Assembly: GCA_000156295.1 (NCBI GenBank)
Contig: DS999232.1
Coordinates: 1 to 64,000, forward strand
DNA length: 64,000 nucleotides
Source: a marine gamma proteobacterium HTCC2148
GTDB taxonomy: Bacteria > Pseudomonadota > Gammaproteobacteria > Pseudomonadales > Halieaceae
Direction: 5' to 3'
Position 1 is the stretch's first letter, and each line of letters starts with the position of its first letter. Shown piece by piece: positions 34,846 through 46,557 of this stretch. Made by a program: the position numbers and the translations under genes. The notes beneath the pieces were generated by a model, which saw only the letters and a list, made by a program, of their open reading frames with translations, was not told the DNA's origin and did not search any database.

Positions 34846-36966
34846 CTAATTCTTGATGCGCACTACTTTGCGGACAGAGGTGGTGCTGCGCAGGCGCTTC
34901 ATGATGCGCGCCAGGTGTATCCGGTTCTCAACCAGCATTTCCAGGTCTACGAAGGTGAACTGGTAATCTTTGTCTTCGGTCGATATTTTCTCAATATTGA
35001 CACCCATGGCGTTAATGCGGGTGGCTAGAACCGCGATCATACCGCGGCGGTTCTCGACTTCAATACGCAGTTCCACGGCGTATTCACCTTCAACTTGATC
35101 ATCCCAGCGCAGGGCGACCAGGCGTTCGCTATTCACTCGCATATCGCCCAGATTGTTGCACCGCTCCCGATGCACAACCACTCCTTTTTCCGAGCTGAGG
35201 TAGCCCTCGATGGGATCCCCGGGGATGGGGTGGCAGCACTTGGCGTAGGAGAGCATGAAGCCTTCCGTGCCGCGAATAGCGACAGGGTGAGCGTTATCCG
35301 GCTCCTGCTGCTCTTCTGCAGGTTCGCCCAGTAATTGCTGGGCAGTGATAGCCGGGAGTCGGTTGCCCCTGGCAATATCTTCCAGCAACTGTTCTAGCGA
35401 CTCGTACTGGTGCTCTTGTAGGTATTCCTGCAGCTCGTCTTCGGGAATGGTTTCCAGGTTGCTGTCCAGCCCTGCGAGGGCACGATCCAGCAGACGTTGG
35501 CCAAGGGCAACTGAGTCTTCGCGCGTCTGGTTCTTGAGAAAATGGCGAATATTGGTGCGCGCTTTAGCCGTTACTGCGTAGTTAAACCAGGACGGATTGG
35601 GACTGGCGCCCTTGGCGGTAAGAATTTCAACCGTCTGACCACTTTGCAGTGGCTCAGACAGTGGTGCCAGACGGCGGTTTATGCGGCAGGCAACACAGCT
35701 GTTACCCACGTCGGTGTGCACGGCGTAGGCAAAATCGACGGCGGTGGCCCCACGGGGCAATTCCATGATCCTGCCCTTGGGGCTGAACACGTAAATCTCA
35801 TCCGGGAACAGGTCGATTTTAACGCTTTCGATAAACTCCAGGGAGTTACCGGCGCGCTGCTGCATCTCCAGTAAGCCTTGCACCCATTCGCGGGCCCTGG
35901 CGTGGCTGCCATTGGCTGATTGTGCATCGCTTTTGTACAGCCAGTGGGCGGCGATACCATTGTTTGCCATATCTTCCATTTCGCGGGTGCGGATCTGGAT
36001 TTCGATAGGGACGCCATGCATACCCATCAGCACGGTGTGCAGTGATTGATAACCGTTAGCCTTGGGGATGGCTATGTAGTCTTTGAATTCGCCGGGTACT
36101 GGCTTGTAAAGGCTGTGTACGCAGCCCAGGACTCGATAGCAGGTGTCAACAGAATCAACGATGATGCGAAAAGCGTAGATGTCCATGATCTCGGAAAAGG
36201 ACTTACGCTTGGATTTCATCTTTTTATAAATGCTGTACAGGTGTTTTTCTCGCCCCATCACCTCGGCGGGGTGGCCTTCCTGATTGAGAGTGGCCTCGAT
36301 TTGCTGGCGAATCTTGTCTACCAGTTCTTTGCGGTGGCCACGAGCGTTGCGCAGCGCTGCTTCGATCCGCCTCGCCCGCATGGGATGCATGGCAGAAAAG
36401 CCCAGATCCTCGAACTCCATGCGAATATTGTTCATACCCAGGCGCATCGCGATAGGTGCGTAGATTTCGAGAGTCTCTCTGGAAATGCGCCGGGCTTTGC
36501 TGGTTTGGAGTACACCCAGCGTGCGCATGTTATGCAGCCTGTCAGCCAGCTTTACCAGAATCACGCGGATGTCCCGCGCCATGGCCAAAGCCATCTTTTG
36601 GAAGTTCTCCGCCTGCTTTTCTTCCAGCGATCCAAACTCCATTTGGGTCAATTTGCTGACGCCGTCCACCAGTTCGGCAACGGGAGCGCCGAACTGTTCG
36701 CCAATCGCTGATTTGGGAATACCAGTGTCTTCAATAACGTCATGGAGCATGGCGGCAATCAGGCTCTGGTGGTCCATGTGCATTTCAGCAAGAATGCCGG
36801 CGACCGCCAGTGGATGTGTCACATAAGGCTCACCACTGCGCCGAAGCTGACCATGGTGGGCCTGCTCGGCGAAGTAGTATGCGCGCCTTACGTGATTGCT
36901 TTGCTCTGAGGTGAGGTAGGTGTGGAGCGTGTTGGAGAGGGCATCGATAGATTGAATGGCGTTCAT
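34846..36966 (-). CDS. spoT: Bifunctional (p)ppGpp synthetase/hydrolase SpoT
   Basis: Makes and degrades (p)ppGpp in the stringent response. The HD hydrolase domain is intact (AYYFAEQAHHGQLRRSGEPY, VTHPLAVAGIL and MLHDVIEDTGI, giving His and HD ligands near residues 53-78), indicating active hydrolysis. The synthetase domain includes YSIYKKMKSKRKSF, DIYAFRIIV and GYQSLHTVLMG. A TGS domain (DEIYVFSPKGRIMELPRGAT) and a C-terminal ACT domain follow. The 706-residue length is normal. It lies 30 bases after rpoZ in one transcription unit, as in many Gammaproteobacteria. Confidence 0.97.
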   Translation of the reverse strand: MNAIQSIDALSNTLHTYLTSEQSNHVRRAYYFAEQAHHGQLRRSGEPYVTHPLAVAGILAEMHMDHQSLIAAMLHDVIEDTGIPKSAIGEQFGAPVAELVDGVSKLTQMEFGSLEEKQAENFQKMALAMARDIRVILVKLADRLHNMRTLGVLQTSKARRISRETLEIYAPIAMRLGMNNIRMEFEDLGFSAMHPMRARRIEAALRNARGHRKELVDKIRQQIEATLNQEGHPAEVMGREKHLYSIYKKMKSKRKSFSEIMDIYAFRIIVDSVDTCYRVLGCVHSLYKPVPGEFKDYIAIPKANGYQSLHTVLMGMHGVPIEIQIRTREMEDMANNGIAAHWLYKSDAQSANGSHARAREWVQGLLEMQQRAGNSLEFIESVKIDLFPDEIYVFSPKGRIMELPRGATAVDFAYAVHTDVGNSCVACRINRRLAPLSEPLQSGQTVEILTAKGASPNPSWFNYAVTAKARTNIRHFLKNQTREDSVALGQRLLDRALAGLDSNLETIPEDELQEYLQEHQYESLEQLLEDIARGNRLPAITAQQLLGEPAEEQQEPDNAHPVAIRGTEGFMLSYAKCCHPIPGDPIEGYLSSEKGVVVHRERCNNLGDMRVNSERLVALRWDDQVEGEYAVELRIEVENRRGMIAVLATRINAMGVNIEKISTEDKDYQFTFVDLEMLVENRIHLARIMKRLRSTTSVRKVVRIKN

Positions 36967-36996
36967 AGGTCTGCCTTTCTTCGATGCCCCCGGAGC

Positions 36997-37263
36997 TTAG
37001 AGAGCCTCGCTGGTGGCCTCTGACATCACTTCAGCCAGTTCTTCCTCGGCCTCCAGCTCGTCTTCGCGGGTCAGGATGTCCGCTGTAACCAGACCCTCTG
37101 CGATTTCACGCAGGGCGATAACAGTGGGCTTATCAGATTCTTCTTCGACCAGCGGATCCTTTCCGCCAGTCGCTATTTGCCGAGCTCGCTTGCTGGCTAC
37201 CATGACCAGTTCAAAGCGGTTAGCAACGTTTTCCAGGCAATCTTGAACAGTGACTCGTGCCAT
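36997..37263 (-). CDS. rpoZ: RNA polymerase omega subunit
   Basis: An 88-residue omega subunit that helps assemble RNA polymerase and mediates ppGpp binding. It starts [20 protein letters not shown] and has [13 protein letters not shown], diagnostic of RpoZ, with an acidic C-terminal tail. It is located between gmk and spoT, as in E. coli and Pseudomonas. Confidence 0.97.
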   Translation of the reverse strand: MARVTVQDCLENVANRFELVMVASKRARQIATGGKDPLVEEESDKPTVIALREIAEGLVTADILTREDELEAEEELAEVMSEATSEAL

Positions 37264-37356
37264 TAGTACAACTTCCCATAATAAGTAAAAAAATAGAACC
37301 GGAAATTATACCTCGCCAAGCCCCATTGCTCCAGCGTGAATAATGCCCGCCTATTG

Positions 37357-37986
<630 letters not shown>

Positions 37987-38856
37987 TTACTCAATATTCT
38001 GGATCTGCTCGCGCATTTGCTCGATCAGCACTTTCAGCTCTACTGCGTTTTGGGTGGTGCCGCTGGAGGTGGATTTGGAGGACAAAGTATTGGCCTCCCG
38101 GTTGAGTTCCTGCATCAGGAAGTCCAGGCGCCGGCCACAGGGTCCGCCCTTGTCCAGGGTGCGACGTACTTCGCTGACATGAGCGTCGAGGCGGTCCAGT
38201 TCCTCATCGACATCGGCTTTATGTGAAAGGTGCACAAGTTCTTGTTCAAGCCGCCCCTGATCTACGTCGACTTCCAGTTCCTGTATGCGAGCGATCACCT
38301 TGTCACGCTGTTGCTGGAGTAATTCGGGCACTCGCGCTTTGGTCACTGCGACCTCAGCTTCGACCAGGTGTATTCGTTCGTTGATCATCTTGGCAAGCTT
38401 CGCCCCTTCGCGAGCGCGATTGTCTGCGAGCGAACTCAGCGCCTGTTTGGCTAACACGAGTGAGGCCTTGTGGAGCTCTTCCTCGGAATCCTCAGGTGCG
38501 CTGCAAATGCCCGGGAATTGCAGTACCTGCAAAGCGGTGGGCTGAGCTGTTTTCATGACCGTCTCAATCTCACTGGACGCTTTAGCCAGATCCTCGAGCA
38601 TTTCCCTATTGATCACAAGAGAGGCGCTGCGCTGCGAGTTCGCCTGCAGTCGCATCATGCAATCAACCTTCCCTCGGGCCAGGTTTTTTGCAATCATTTC
38701 ACGCAACTTTGGCTCCAGCGCGCGCAGGCTATCAGGTAGTTTGAAGCTGCTATCCAGGTAGCGGTGGTTCACGGTTCGCAGTTCAATGGTCAGCATCCCT
38801 TGTTCGGTATTAGCGCTCTCCCTGGCGAAGGCTGTCATGCTGTGTATCTTGGCCAA
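37987..38856 (-). CDS. yicC: YicC family endoribonuclease
   Basis: A YicC/YloC-family protein, members of which are endoribonucleases. It has the N-terminal SMTAFARESA motif, ELRTVNHRYLD, and a C-terminal GRRLDFLMQELNREANTLSSK. The start is placed at TTG 38856 (MAKIHSMTAFA..., 289 residues), supported by GAGGA nine bases upstream and by the family length near 287. ATG 38838 is the alternative. It is divergent from rph, and is probably the first gene of the run yicC-gmk-rpoZ-spoT-ridA-oxyR-recG. Confidence 0.93.
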   Translation of the reverse strand: MAKIHSMTAFARESANTEQGMLTIELRTVNHRYLDSSFKLPDSLRALEPKLREMIAKNLARGKVDCMMRLQANSQRSASLVINREMLEDLAKASSEIETVMKTAQPTALQVLQFPGICSAPEDSEEELHKASLVLAKQALSSLADNRAREGAKLAKMINERIHLVEAEVAVTKARVPELLQQQRDKVIARIQELEVDVDQGRLEQELVHLSHKADVDEELDRLDAHVSEVRRTLDKGGPCGRRLDFLMQELNREANTLSSKSTSSGTTQNAVELKVLIEQMREQIQNIE

Positions 38857-38967
38857 TGCTGCGATTCCTCGTTGAAATAGGACGGAATGAGAGTGTAGCA
38901 GTTTGCCGGGACTGCTCACAGTGCGCCACGCAGCGTATACTGGCGTTTTTGTTTAGCGGAGAGCTTT

Positions 38968-39690
38968 ATGCAACGCCCCAGTGGTCGCACCCCGGAACAA
39001 CTACGGGACATTTCTATCACTCGTAATTTCACCTGCCACGCGGAAGGCTCAGTGCTGGTTAGTTTCGGAAAAACCAAGGTGATATGCACCGCCTCCGTAG
39101 AGGAGGGAGTGCCCCGTTTCCTGCGGGGCAAGGGCAGCGGATGGGTTACTGCAGAGTACGGAATGCTGCCTCGCTCCACCGGCAGCCGAATGGGGCGCGA
39201 GGCCAGTCGGGGTAAGCAAGGGGGCCGCACGGTAGAGATTCAGCGATTGATTGGACGCTCCCTGCGGGCCGCGGTCGATCTCAAAAAATTAGGCGAAAAT
39301 ACTATCAATATTGATTGTGATGTCATTCAGGCAGATGGCGGTACCCGCACGGCGTCCATTACAGGTGCCTTGGTCGCCCTGGTTGATGCAATTAACTATC
39401 TGCAACGCAAGAAAATTATCAACACCGATCCTCTGCTGGAGATGATGGCATCTGTGTCTGTGGGTATCTACCAGGGAGTGCCAGTGCTGGACCTGGACTA
39501 CCCCGAAGACTCGGCCGCTGATACCGACATGAATGTGATCATGGGGGAGTCCGGCGGTTTTATCGAGGTGCAGGGCACAGCTGAAGGGGCTACTTTTGCC
39601 CGCGATGAGCTCAATGCTATGTTGGATTTAGCCAGCGCAGGGATTTTGGAGCTGATTGAAAAGCAGAAAGCGGCATTGGCGGAGGGCTGA
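38968..39690 (+). CDS. rph: Ribonuclease PH
   Basis: A phosphorolytic 3' exoribonuclease that trims tRNA precursors. It begins [20 protein letters not shown] and contains [33 protein letters not shown] and [17 protein letters not shown]. The 240-residue length and intact C-terminus indicate an active enzyme, unlike the frameshifted K-12 gene. The neighbours crc-like and pyrE match the Pseudomonas order. Confidence 0.97.
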   Translation: MQRPSGRTPEQLRDISITRNFTCHAEGSVLVSFGKTKVICTASVEEGVPRFLRGKGSGWVTAEYGMLPRSTGSRMGREASRGKQGGRTVEIQRLIGRSLRAAVDLKKLGENTINIDCDVIQADGGTRTASITGALVALVDAINYLQRKKIINTDPLLEMMASVSVGIYQGVPVLDLDYPEDSAADTDMNVIMGESGGFIEVQGTAEGATFARDELNAMLDLASAGILELIEKQKAALAEG

Positions 39691-39782
39691 TCGCCTGGGC
39701 ATTAGTCCACGGTGCCTGGGCCAGTGTCCAGGTTTCAGTATTGGTTAGATTGTGGAGCTCTTGTGAGTGCTTGCCATAGTGC

Positions 39783-40547
39783 TTACAGCTCGATGTCGTA
39801 ATCCATGATGACCGGCGCGTGCGTGGAAAACTCGCGGCTTTTGTAGATTGCGCCGTAGTCTACGGCGTATTGCAGGTCTTTGGATATCACCTGGAAATCT
39901 GAACGCCAGCCGTTTGTTGCACGATCTCCCTCAGGCCACCAGGTGAATTCATCCTGGTCTGAATTAATCTCGCGGAAGGGGTCTATATATCCCTCGGTAA
40001 ACAGCTCGTTCATCCACTGGCGCTCCTCGGCGAGGAAGCCGGAAATCGTGCTGTTGCGCTCGGTGTCCTGAACGTCGGCAGGTGTGTGGGCGACATTCCA
40101 GTTGCCACAGATGACGAACTCACGGCGCTTGTTACGCACCTTTTGTAGGTGATTACCCAGGAGCTCATAAAAGTCATTCTTGCGCGATTGCTGCTCGGCA
40201 TTTCCCGGCTCAGCACTGGGAGCCAGCAGGCAGCCGATGCTGATATTTTCGTAGTCCGCCTGAATGTAGCGCCCTTCCATATCAAAATCAGCGAATCCAA
40301 GGCCAGTCATGATTGCCTTGGGTAGCTGGCGGCAGTAAATCGCAACGCCGTTGGCCTTGCCGTCTATATCGTCAAAGAAGTAGGGGTTGTATTCCTCGGG
40401 AAAGAAAAGGTTGTCCTGAAGGTCATACTCCGAGCACCGTAGGTCCTGAATACAAACGAAGTCAGCATCCTGCTCTTTTAACCAGTCGTAAAACCCTTTT
40501 TCAGCGGCGTTCTTGATGCCGTCTGCGCTGAAACTGATGACCCGCAT
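39783..40547 (-). CDS. crc: Crc-like exonuclease III family protein
   Basis: A 254-residue endonuclease/exonuclease/phosphatase-fold protein. Its place between rph and pyrE and its motifs (RSDFQVIS, FSTHAPVIMDYD, FTWWPEGD, GFLAEERQWMNELF) match Pseudomonas Crc, which works with Hfq to repress translation of catabolic mRNAs. Compared with E. coli exonuclease III from memory, metal and catalytic positions are changed: Asn7 to Ser (SFSADG), Glu34 to Asp (CIQDLR), Asp151 to Asn (CGNWNV). The Asp229 and His259 equivalents remain. A regulatory rather than nuclease role is therefore inferred. A TATAAT on the minus strand at 40575-40580 is a possible -10. Confidence 0.8.
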   Translation of the reverse strand: MRVISFSADGIKNAAEKGFYDWLKEQDADFVCIQDLRCSEYDLQDNLFFPEEYNPYFFDDIDGKANGVAIYCRQLPKAIMTGLGFADFDMEGRYIQADYENISIGCLLAPSAEPGNAEQQSRKNDFYELLGNHLQKVRNKRREFVICGNWNVAHTPADVQDTERNSTISGFLAEERQWMNELFTEGYIDPFREINSDQDEFTWWPEGDRATNGWRSDFQVISKDLQYAVDYGAIYKSREFSTHAPVIMDYDIEL

Positions 40548-40825
40548 TCGTAGCCCCTTGATATTAGAGCGTGTATTATATGCAGCCCAATCGGGCGGCC
40601 TGTTATGACTTCCAAAAGGACTATCCGAAACTTGTATTCCGATTGCTACTGACTAGCGGTCCCGTCTCTGCTGATTATTTGTTTTGCCCGTGCAGATACG
40701 AAAACGCTCGGGTAAGCCACAAAGACCGCGCAGCAGTGCATTCTAGCTGGGAATGCCTTGATAACAAAGTCCGGAAGCGACAAACATTGGTGATTACAGA
40801 TCATATTGACGAGAGAAGCGCAGGT

Positions 40826-41467
40826 ATGCAGGCATATCAGAAAGAATTCATAGAACTGGCCAGGGAATACGAAGTGCTTAAGTTTGGTGAATTCACCCTT
40901 AAGTCGGGCCGAGTCAGCCCCTATTTCTTTAACGCAGGTGCATTTGACAGTGGTCGTGCACTGGCGGCCCTGGGCCGCTGCTATGCTAATCGCATCGTCG
41001 AGTCAGGTATTGAATTTGATGTGCTGCTGGGCCCAGCCTACAAGGGTATTCCCCTGGCGGCGGCGACTGCGGTGGCATTGGCCAATGATCACGGTATGGA
41101 CCTGCCCTTTGCTTACAATCGAAAAGAGGCAAAGACCCATGGTGAGGGAGGTACGCTCGTGGGTGCCCCTCTCACAGGCCGTGTTCTGATAATCGATGAC
41201 GTGATTACGGCTGGTACCGCAGTGCGGGAGGTTATAGCAATGATAGAGTCTGCCGGTGCAGAGCTGGCTGGTGTCGCCATTGGACTCAACCGGCAAGAGC
41301 GAGGAGCGGGTGAACTGTCGGCGATTCAGGAGCTCGAAAAATTATATTCCATTCCTGTGCTTAGCATTATTGATATGGGGCACATCATTACCTTTCTGGA
41401 GCAAACCGGTGGTTCTGCAGAAGCTTTGGAAAAAATGAAAGAATACCGCACTCGCTACGGGGTCTGA
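40826..41467 (+). CDS. pyrE: Orotate phosphoribosyltransferase
   Basis: Makes OMP from orotate and PRPP in pyrimidine synthesis. It has [47 protein letters not shown], the flexible loop [10 protein letters not shown] and the PRPP motif [16 protein letters not shown]. The 213-residue length is normal from ATG 40826. The frame stays open upstream to 40571, but those codons are unlike PyrE. The roughly 280-base gap between crc and pyrE shows no recognisable gene or clear attenuator. Confidence 0.96.
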   Translation: MQAYQKEFIELAREYEVLKFGEFTLKSGRVSPYFFNAGAFDSGRALAALGRCYANRIVESGIEFDVLLGPAYKGIPLAAATAVALANDHGMDLPFAYNRKEAKTHGEGGTLVGAPLTGRVLIIDDVITAGTAVREVIAMIESAGAELAGVAIGLNRQERGAGELSAIQELEKLYSIPVLSIIDMGHIITFLEQTGGSAEALEKMKEYRTRYGV

Positions 41468-41504
41468 CTTGTTCCTTATTCACCCAACGCCTATATTGGG
41501 CGGC

Positions 41505-42203
41505 ATGAAAGTTAATTGCCTCAAATCCTCGAACTTGTTAGCCATGGTCCTATTACTGGTGCTGGGCACAGTCGCCCAGGCCACCGATCTATATCGTTAT
41601 GTTAACGACGAAGAGGTGACGGTTGTAGGTTTTCAGGTGCCTCCGGAACATGTCAAGAAAGGCTACGAAGTGGTCAATGACAAAGGAGTTGTTATCCGGG
41701 TGGTGCCCAGGGAGCTTTCCGCAGAAGAACAGAAGCATGCAGACGCGCAAAAGCGCCTGGAAGAAGAAGCGGCAGCAGAACAGGTGCGATTAAAAGAGTG
41801 GGACGAGGCACTACTGCTGCGTTATAGCTCTATAGAGGATATCGAAGCTGCAGCAGAGCGCGGCCTGGGCGATTTACGAATACGAGTCAGTATTATCAAG
41901 TCCAATAAACGATCTTTGAAGCAGCAGGTCGAAAACTATCAAGCACAAGCCGCTGAAATGGAGCGGTTGGGCCGTGAGGTTGATATTGGGCGGTTACAGG
42001 CCATTGAAGACCTGCAGTCAGAAATCGCTATTTCTGACCGTGCAATTGCCGATCGGCAGATCGAAATCGAAGCGGTAGAAGCCGCCTACCAGGCGGATAT
42101 TGAGCGCTTTGAGATTTTGTTGGATATGGTGGAGTTCCGGCGCAACATGATGGCCCAACAACGGGCCGAACAGCAAAAAACCACGCACGACCCGCGACGT
42201 TAG
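41505..42203 (+). CDS. DUF4124-like periplasmic coiled-coil protein
   Basis: A 232-residue protein with a signal peptide at residues 1-25 (hydrophobic [16 protein letters not shown]) and then [19 protein letters not shown], like the start of DUF4124 domains. The rest is long charged helix predicted to form coiled coil (residues about 75-225). It lies downstream of pyrE, where Pseudomonas also has a hypothetical secreted protein. The stop overlaps the slmA stop on the other strand by four bases. Function unknown; probably periplasmic. Confidence 0.7.
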   Translation: MKVNCLKSSNLLAMVLLLVLGTVAQATDLYRYVNDEEVTVVGFQVPPEHVKKGYEVVNDKGVVIRVVPRELSAEEQKHADAQKRLEEEAAAEQVRLKEWDEALLLRYSSIEDIEAAAERGLGDLRIRVSIIKSNKRSLKQQVENYQAQAAEMERLGREVDIGRLQAIEDLQSEIAISDRAIADRQIEIEAVEAAYQADIERFEILLDMVEFRRNMMAQQRAEQQKTTHDPRR

Positions 42204-42847
42204 CCCTGGTTTAAGGGCTGAGAAAATCCACCTTGTCCGGGAACCGGCTGACTGACAGCTTCCTTGAAAAACCCCGTCATTAGCAGCTCCCACTGCTGCT
42301 TCCAGTCTTCTGTGGGTGACCTTTTAAATCCAGAGCGAACGTACTGTGAGATGCGTCCTTCTGCAGTGGCCATTAACAGGTTGGCTGCGGCAGGCAGTGG
42401 AATAGCCGGACGCAGCCCCTCGCGCATCTCCGCCTCGCGGATAACCTGTTTCAGTTGAGTTTCAAACCTGTCAAACAACTGCGCTACACGCACGTGTAGC
42501 CGCTCGGTCTCGCCCGCCAGAGCATCACCGGTAAGAATGCGAGTTATGCCGGGATTGCGCTCGGCAAAGGCTAGTAACAACGTCAACATTTTTTCACAGC
42601 GGCCAGTGGCGCTAGGCTCTTCGCTGAGAATAAGCTTGATACGGCTGAACAGGGTTTCCTCGATGAACTCGATAAGGCCCTCGAACATTTTTGACTTACT
42701 GGGGAAGTGACGATAGAGCGCCGCCTCTGAGACACCCACCTGCTTCGCCAGTCCCGCCGTGGTAATCCTGTTACCGGGGTTGGCCTCCAGCATTTGAGCC
42801 AGTGCTTCCAGGATTTGTTGACGCCGTTGGGATTTTCTGGGGGGCAT
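42200..42847 (-). CDS. slmA: Nucleoid occlusion factor SlmA
   Basis: A TetR-family DNA-binding protein that blocks FtsZ ring assembly over the nucleoid. The helix-turn-helix is [21 protein letters not shown] (residues 28-48; the recognition helix is SEAALYRHF). The C-terminal part [20 protein letters not shown] is typical of SlmA. Length is 215 residues. Its position upstream of argB on the minus strand matches other Gammaproteobacteria. Confidence 0.94.
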   Translation of the reverse strand: MPPRKSQRRQQILEALAQMLEANPGNRITTAGLAKQVGVSEAALYRHFPSKSKMFEGLIEFIEETLFSRIKLILSEEPSATGRCEKMLTLLLAFAERNPGITRILTGDALAGETERLHVRVAQLFDRFETQLKQVIREAEMREGLRPAIPLPAAANLLMATAEGRISQYVRSGFKRSPTEDWKQQWELLMTGFFKEAVSQPVPGQGGFSQPLNQG

Positions 42848-42964
42848 GAAAATTACACACTATTCAGGTGATGCTCCATGCTAGCGATTAGCCGGTGACC
42901 CTGCAATAAGCAGCGAGCGAAAATGCCTGAAATTATAGTCCCGGGTCGTATTTTTTTGCCCTGT

Positions 42965-43870
<906 letters not shown>

Positions 43871-43893
43871 TTACCTGTGGGAGCCTATTGAGC

Positions 43894-46476
43894 TCAGAAG
43901 TTCAGTTCAAGTGTGGAGTCTACCAGTGCGATCTGCTCACGGAATTCGTTCATGATCATCTCCAGTGCATCTGTACTGGTGGCTTCAAATCGGGCAGTCA
44001 GTGCCGGGCTGGTGTTGGACGCTCGAACCAGACCCCAGCCTTCTGAGAAGTCTACCCGAATCCCATCCATGGTGTTGACCTTGCCCGAGGAGAAATCAGT
44101 ATTACGGATGATTCTATCGATCAGCGGTTGCTTGCTCTGCTCTGAGACAGGTATCAGAATCTCCGGCGTATTTACTGTGACGGGGAAAGTATCGATGATG
44201 TCGTCCAGGCTGTCACCCTGAGTGCTCATAATTTCAGCCAGTCGTCCCGCCGCGTACATGCCATCATCGAAACCGAACCAGCGTTCGCCGAAGAACATGT
44301 GGCCGGAAAATTCGCCGCCCAGGAGGGCACCGGTTTCCGCCATTTTTTCCTTCATAAAGGCATGGCCAGTTTTCCAGAGCACAGGGCGGCCGCCATTACT
44401 GGTAATCAGCTGGGTCAGGTTGCGACTGCACTTCACATCAAACACGACATCAGCACCGGGGTTGCGTGACACCACATCCTGGGCAAATATCATCAGCAAG
44501 GTGTCTGAGCGGACAATGCGGCCACTGCCTGTGACCACCGCCAATCTGTCGCCATCGCCGTCGAATGCAACGCCGAAGTCTGCTTCCTCCCGTTGGACTG
44601 CATCGCACAGGGCGCGCAAATTATCCTCGTTTGAAGTGTCTGGAGAATGGTTGGGAAAGTTGCCGTCTACGCTGCAATACATTGGAATGACTTCGCAGCC
44701 CAATTCTTCGAACAATTGGGGTGCAACATCGCTGGTCGCGCCATTACCCGCGTCCACCACAATTTTGAGGGGCACCGCGATAGCAATGTCTTCGGTGACC
44801 GCATCGATGTAGGCGGGAATGACATCCTCTTTGATCATCCTGCCGCTGCCCTTGCTGAATTTACCCTCGATCACCTTGTCTCGAACATCCTCAATACCAC
44901 CGGCATGTATCGTGTGTTGGTTGAGAACGATTTTGAGGCCATTGTCGTTCTTGGGGTTGTGGCTACCCGTCACCATCAGGCCCGAGCGGCAGTTCAGGTG
45001 GCGGGTAGCGAAGTAGAGAACAGGTGTGGGTACCAGGCCAATGTCGATAACATCGCGACCAGATTCCATGAGCGAGCGTACCAGCGCGGACTTAAGTACG
45101 GGGCTCGAGTTGCGCCCGTCGCAGCCTACCAGTAACGACTGTTCTCCCATTTCGCCAGCGATAGTGCCCAGAGCAAGACCAATGTTTGCCATCAATTCTT
45201 GGGTAAGCTCGCGGCTTGCGTCTCCACGAATATCATAGGCTCTGAATATATGGGCCGGAAAATCAGAGGGAAGGGCGGAAATTTGTTCCGGATCTTCCTC
45301 CATGACCAGGTCCAGCTCCAACACATCATCCAGGTCAGCAGCAGAGGGCGCGCTTTTCACCGATTCTAGCGTCTCTACTTCCATGCTGGGCATTGGAGCA
45401 CTATGACCACCGTCTATCTGGCGAAGAGCGCGCAGCGTGGCCCTGCGCAACTGTCTTGCAACAGTGACTAGTTCCGGGATGGCTAGGCTTAATTCAGACT
45501 TGCGGTCCGAGGCAGATATCATTCGATTGACGTCGTCCTTGATGATATTGGGCATCCGGATAGCGACAATGGCAAAACCTCCAAGAGTAGCCACAATGCA
45601 CAATATGAGCACAATCTGAAGGGGTCGGCTGGACGAGCCCAAAAGGCTGATCAACTCCCTGGAGGGGGTGAAAGCGACTCGCCAATTGGTGTCGGGTATG
45701 GTGGCGAATCGCTCATAGTTCGCCGCGTCGCCGCTACCTGCCTGGGCGATGATGTTAGTGCTGGTTTTACCATCTCTGGACGTATACATCTGTTCCAGGG
45801 CATATTTTCCGGTGCCGGAGTTCAGGGCCTGAAGCTCCCGGGTAAATGCCTGATTATCGACTGTTGCGACTAGCACTGCTCTGCGATTTTTTTCCCGCGG
45901 GTGCTTGACCAATTCGGCAATCGTGGTCAGCCAGCGCTTTTCAAATTGAAACGCCTCGGGCAGGGTTTGTTCGCCATTTGCCGTGCGGCGCACCAGGTCT
46001 ACTTCAATATGATTGCGCAGCCCCTGGTCGCCGCCTTCAAACTGTGCGGTGCCCATGTCACCCACCGGTACGATCTTGAGGGTCAGCAAATCGGGGAAGT
46101 AGTCCAGCACTGCCTGCTCTACCAGTTCTATGTCTTCCCGGGCGCTGCTGGCAATTGCCGACAAGGCCAGTGGAGATTGTGCGGTACTTCGCAGCCGCTC
46201 GCGCACAAGGCTGATTCGGGCGCTAATGTTGGTGGCTTGCTGAGTGGCATAAGCACCGGCAACCCGATCTGCCTGTTGAGTCCTTACGCCAGGTTCGCGA
46301 ACCAAAAGTAGATAGGCGAAGCTCACCAAAATAACCAAAAGAGTAATCGCTAGTCCGGTGCCGGTTATTTTGTAGGTCGCATTGCCGGAAGCCGAGATGC
46401 CCTGGGGATTACTTGCAGCCTGGCGTTTGGGCTCTTTCGCTGCGTCACCTTTATTTTTTTTAAGTTTATTCAGCAT
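43894..46476 (-). CDS. algC: Phosphomannomutase/phosphoglucomutase, membrane-anchored
   Basis: Interconverts hexose 1- and 6-phosphates for LPS, rhamnose and exopolysaccharide precursors. The C-terminal half (from about residue 410) is the enzyme, with phosphoserine loop MVTGSHNPKNDNG, metal loop FDGDGDRLAVV, sugar loop GEFSGHMFF and phosphate site RASNTSPALTARF. The N-terminal half (about 1-400) adds two membrane segments (near 45-65 and 290-310) flanking a periplasmic region, as in the long AlgC of Pseudomonas. ATG 46476 (860 residues) has AGGGA upstream; an ATG at 46527 is possible. Supplies glucose-1-phosphate for rfbA. Confidence 0.93.
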   Translation of the reverse strand: MLNKLKKNKGDAAKEPKRQAASNPQGISASGNATYKITGTGLAITLLVILVSFAYLLLVREPGVRTQQADRVAGAYATQQATNISARISLVRERLRSTAQSPLALSAIASSAREDIELVEQAVLDYFPDLLTLKIVPVGDMGTAQFEGGDQGLRNHIEVDLVRRTANGEQTLPEAFQFEKRWLTTIAELVKHPREKNRRAVLVATVDNQAFTRELQALNSGTGKYALEQMYTSRDGKTSTNIIAQAGSGDAANYERFATIPDTNWRVAFTPSRELISLLGSSSRPLQIVLILCIVATLGGFAIVAIRMPNIIKDDVNRMISASDRKSELSLAIPELVTVARQLRRATLRALRQIDGGHSAPMPSMEVETLESVKSAPSAADLDDVLELDLVMEEDPEQISALPSDFPAHIFRAYDIRGDASRELTQELMANIGLALGTIAGEMGEQSLLVGCDGRNSSPVLKSALVRSLMESGRDVIDIGLVPTPVLYFATRHLNCRSGLMVTGSHNPKNDNGLKIVLNQHTIHAGGIEDVRDKVIEGKFSKGSGRMIKEDVIPAYIDAVTEDIAIAVPLKIVVDAGNGATSDVAPQLFEELGCEVIPMYCSVDGNFPNHSPDTSNEDNLRALCDAVQREEADFGVAFDGDGDRLAVVTGSGRIVRSDTLLMIFAQDVVSRNPGADVVFDVKCSRNLTQLITSNGGRPVLWKTGHAFMKEKMAETGALLGGEFSGHMFFGERWFGFDDGMYAAGRLAEIMSTQGDSLDDIIDTFPVTVNTPEILIPVSEQSKQPLIDRIIRNTDFSSGKVNTMDGIRVDFSEGWGLVRASNTSPALTARFEATSTDALEMIMNEFREQIALVDSTLELNF

Positions 46477-46557
46477 GTTCCCTGCCAGCGTGTCCTTGAA
46501 CGGGATGATATTACGCTCACGCCTCAACGTGAATGCGCTTTGGTACTTTTTGAGTAA

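Noticed and set aside
39716-39740. CCTGG...CCAGG inverted repeat after rph as terminator
   Set aside because: Short stem and no T run; not supported.
40571-40825. In-frame 85-codon extension upstream of pyrE, possible longer protein or leader peptide
   Set aside because: The encoded residues are unlike PyrE, and the family length and motifs start at ATG 40826; the stretch looks like non-coding leader.
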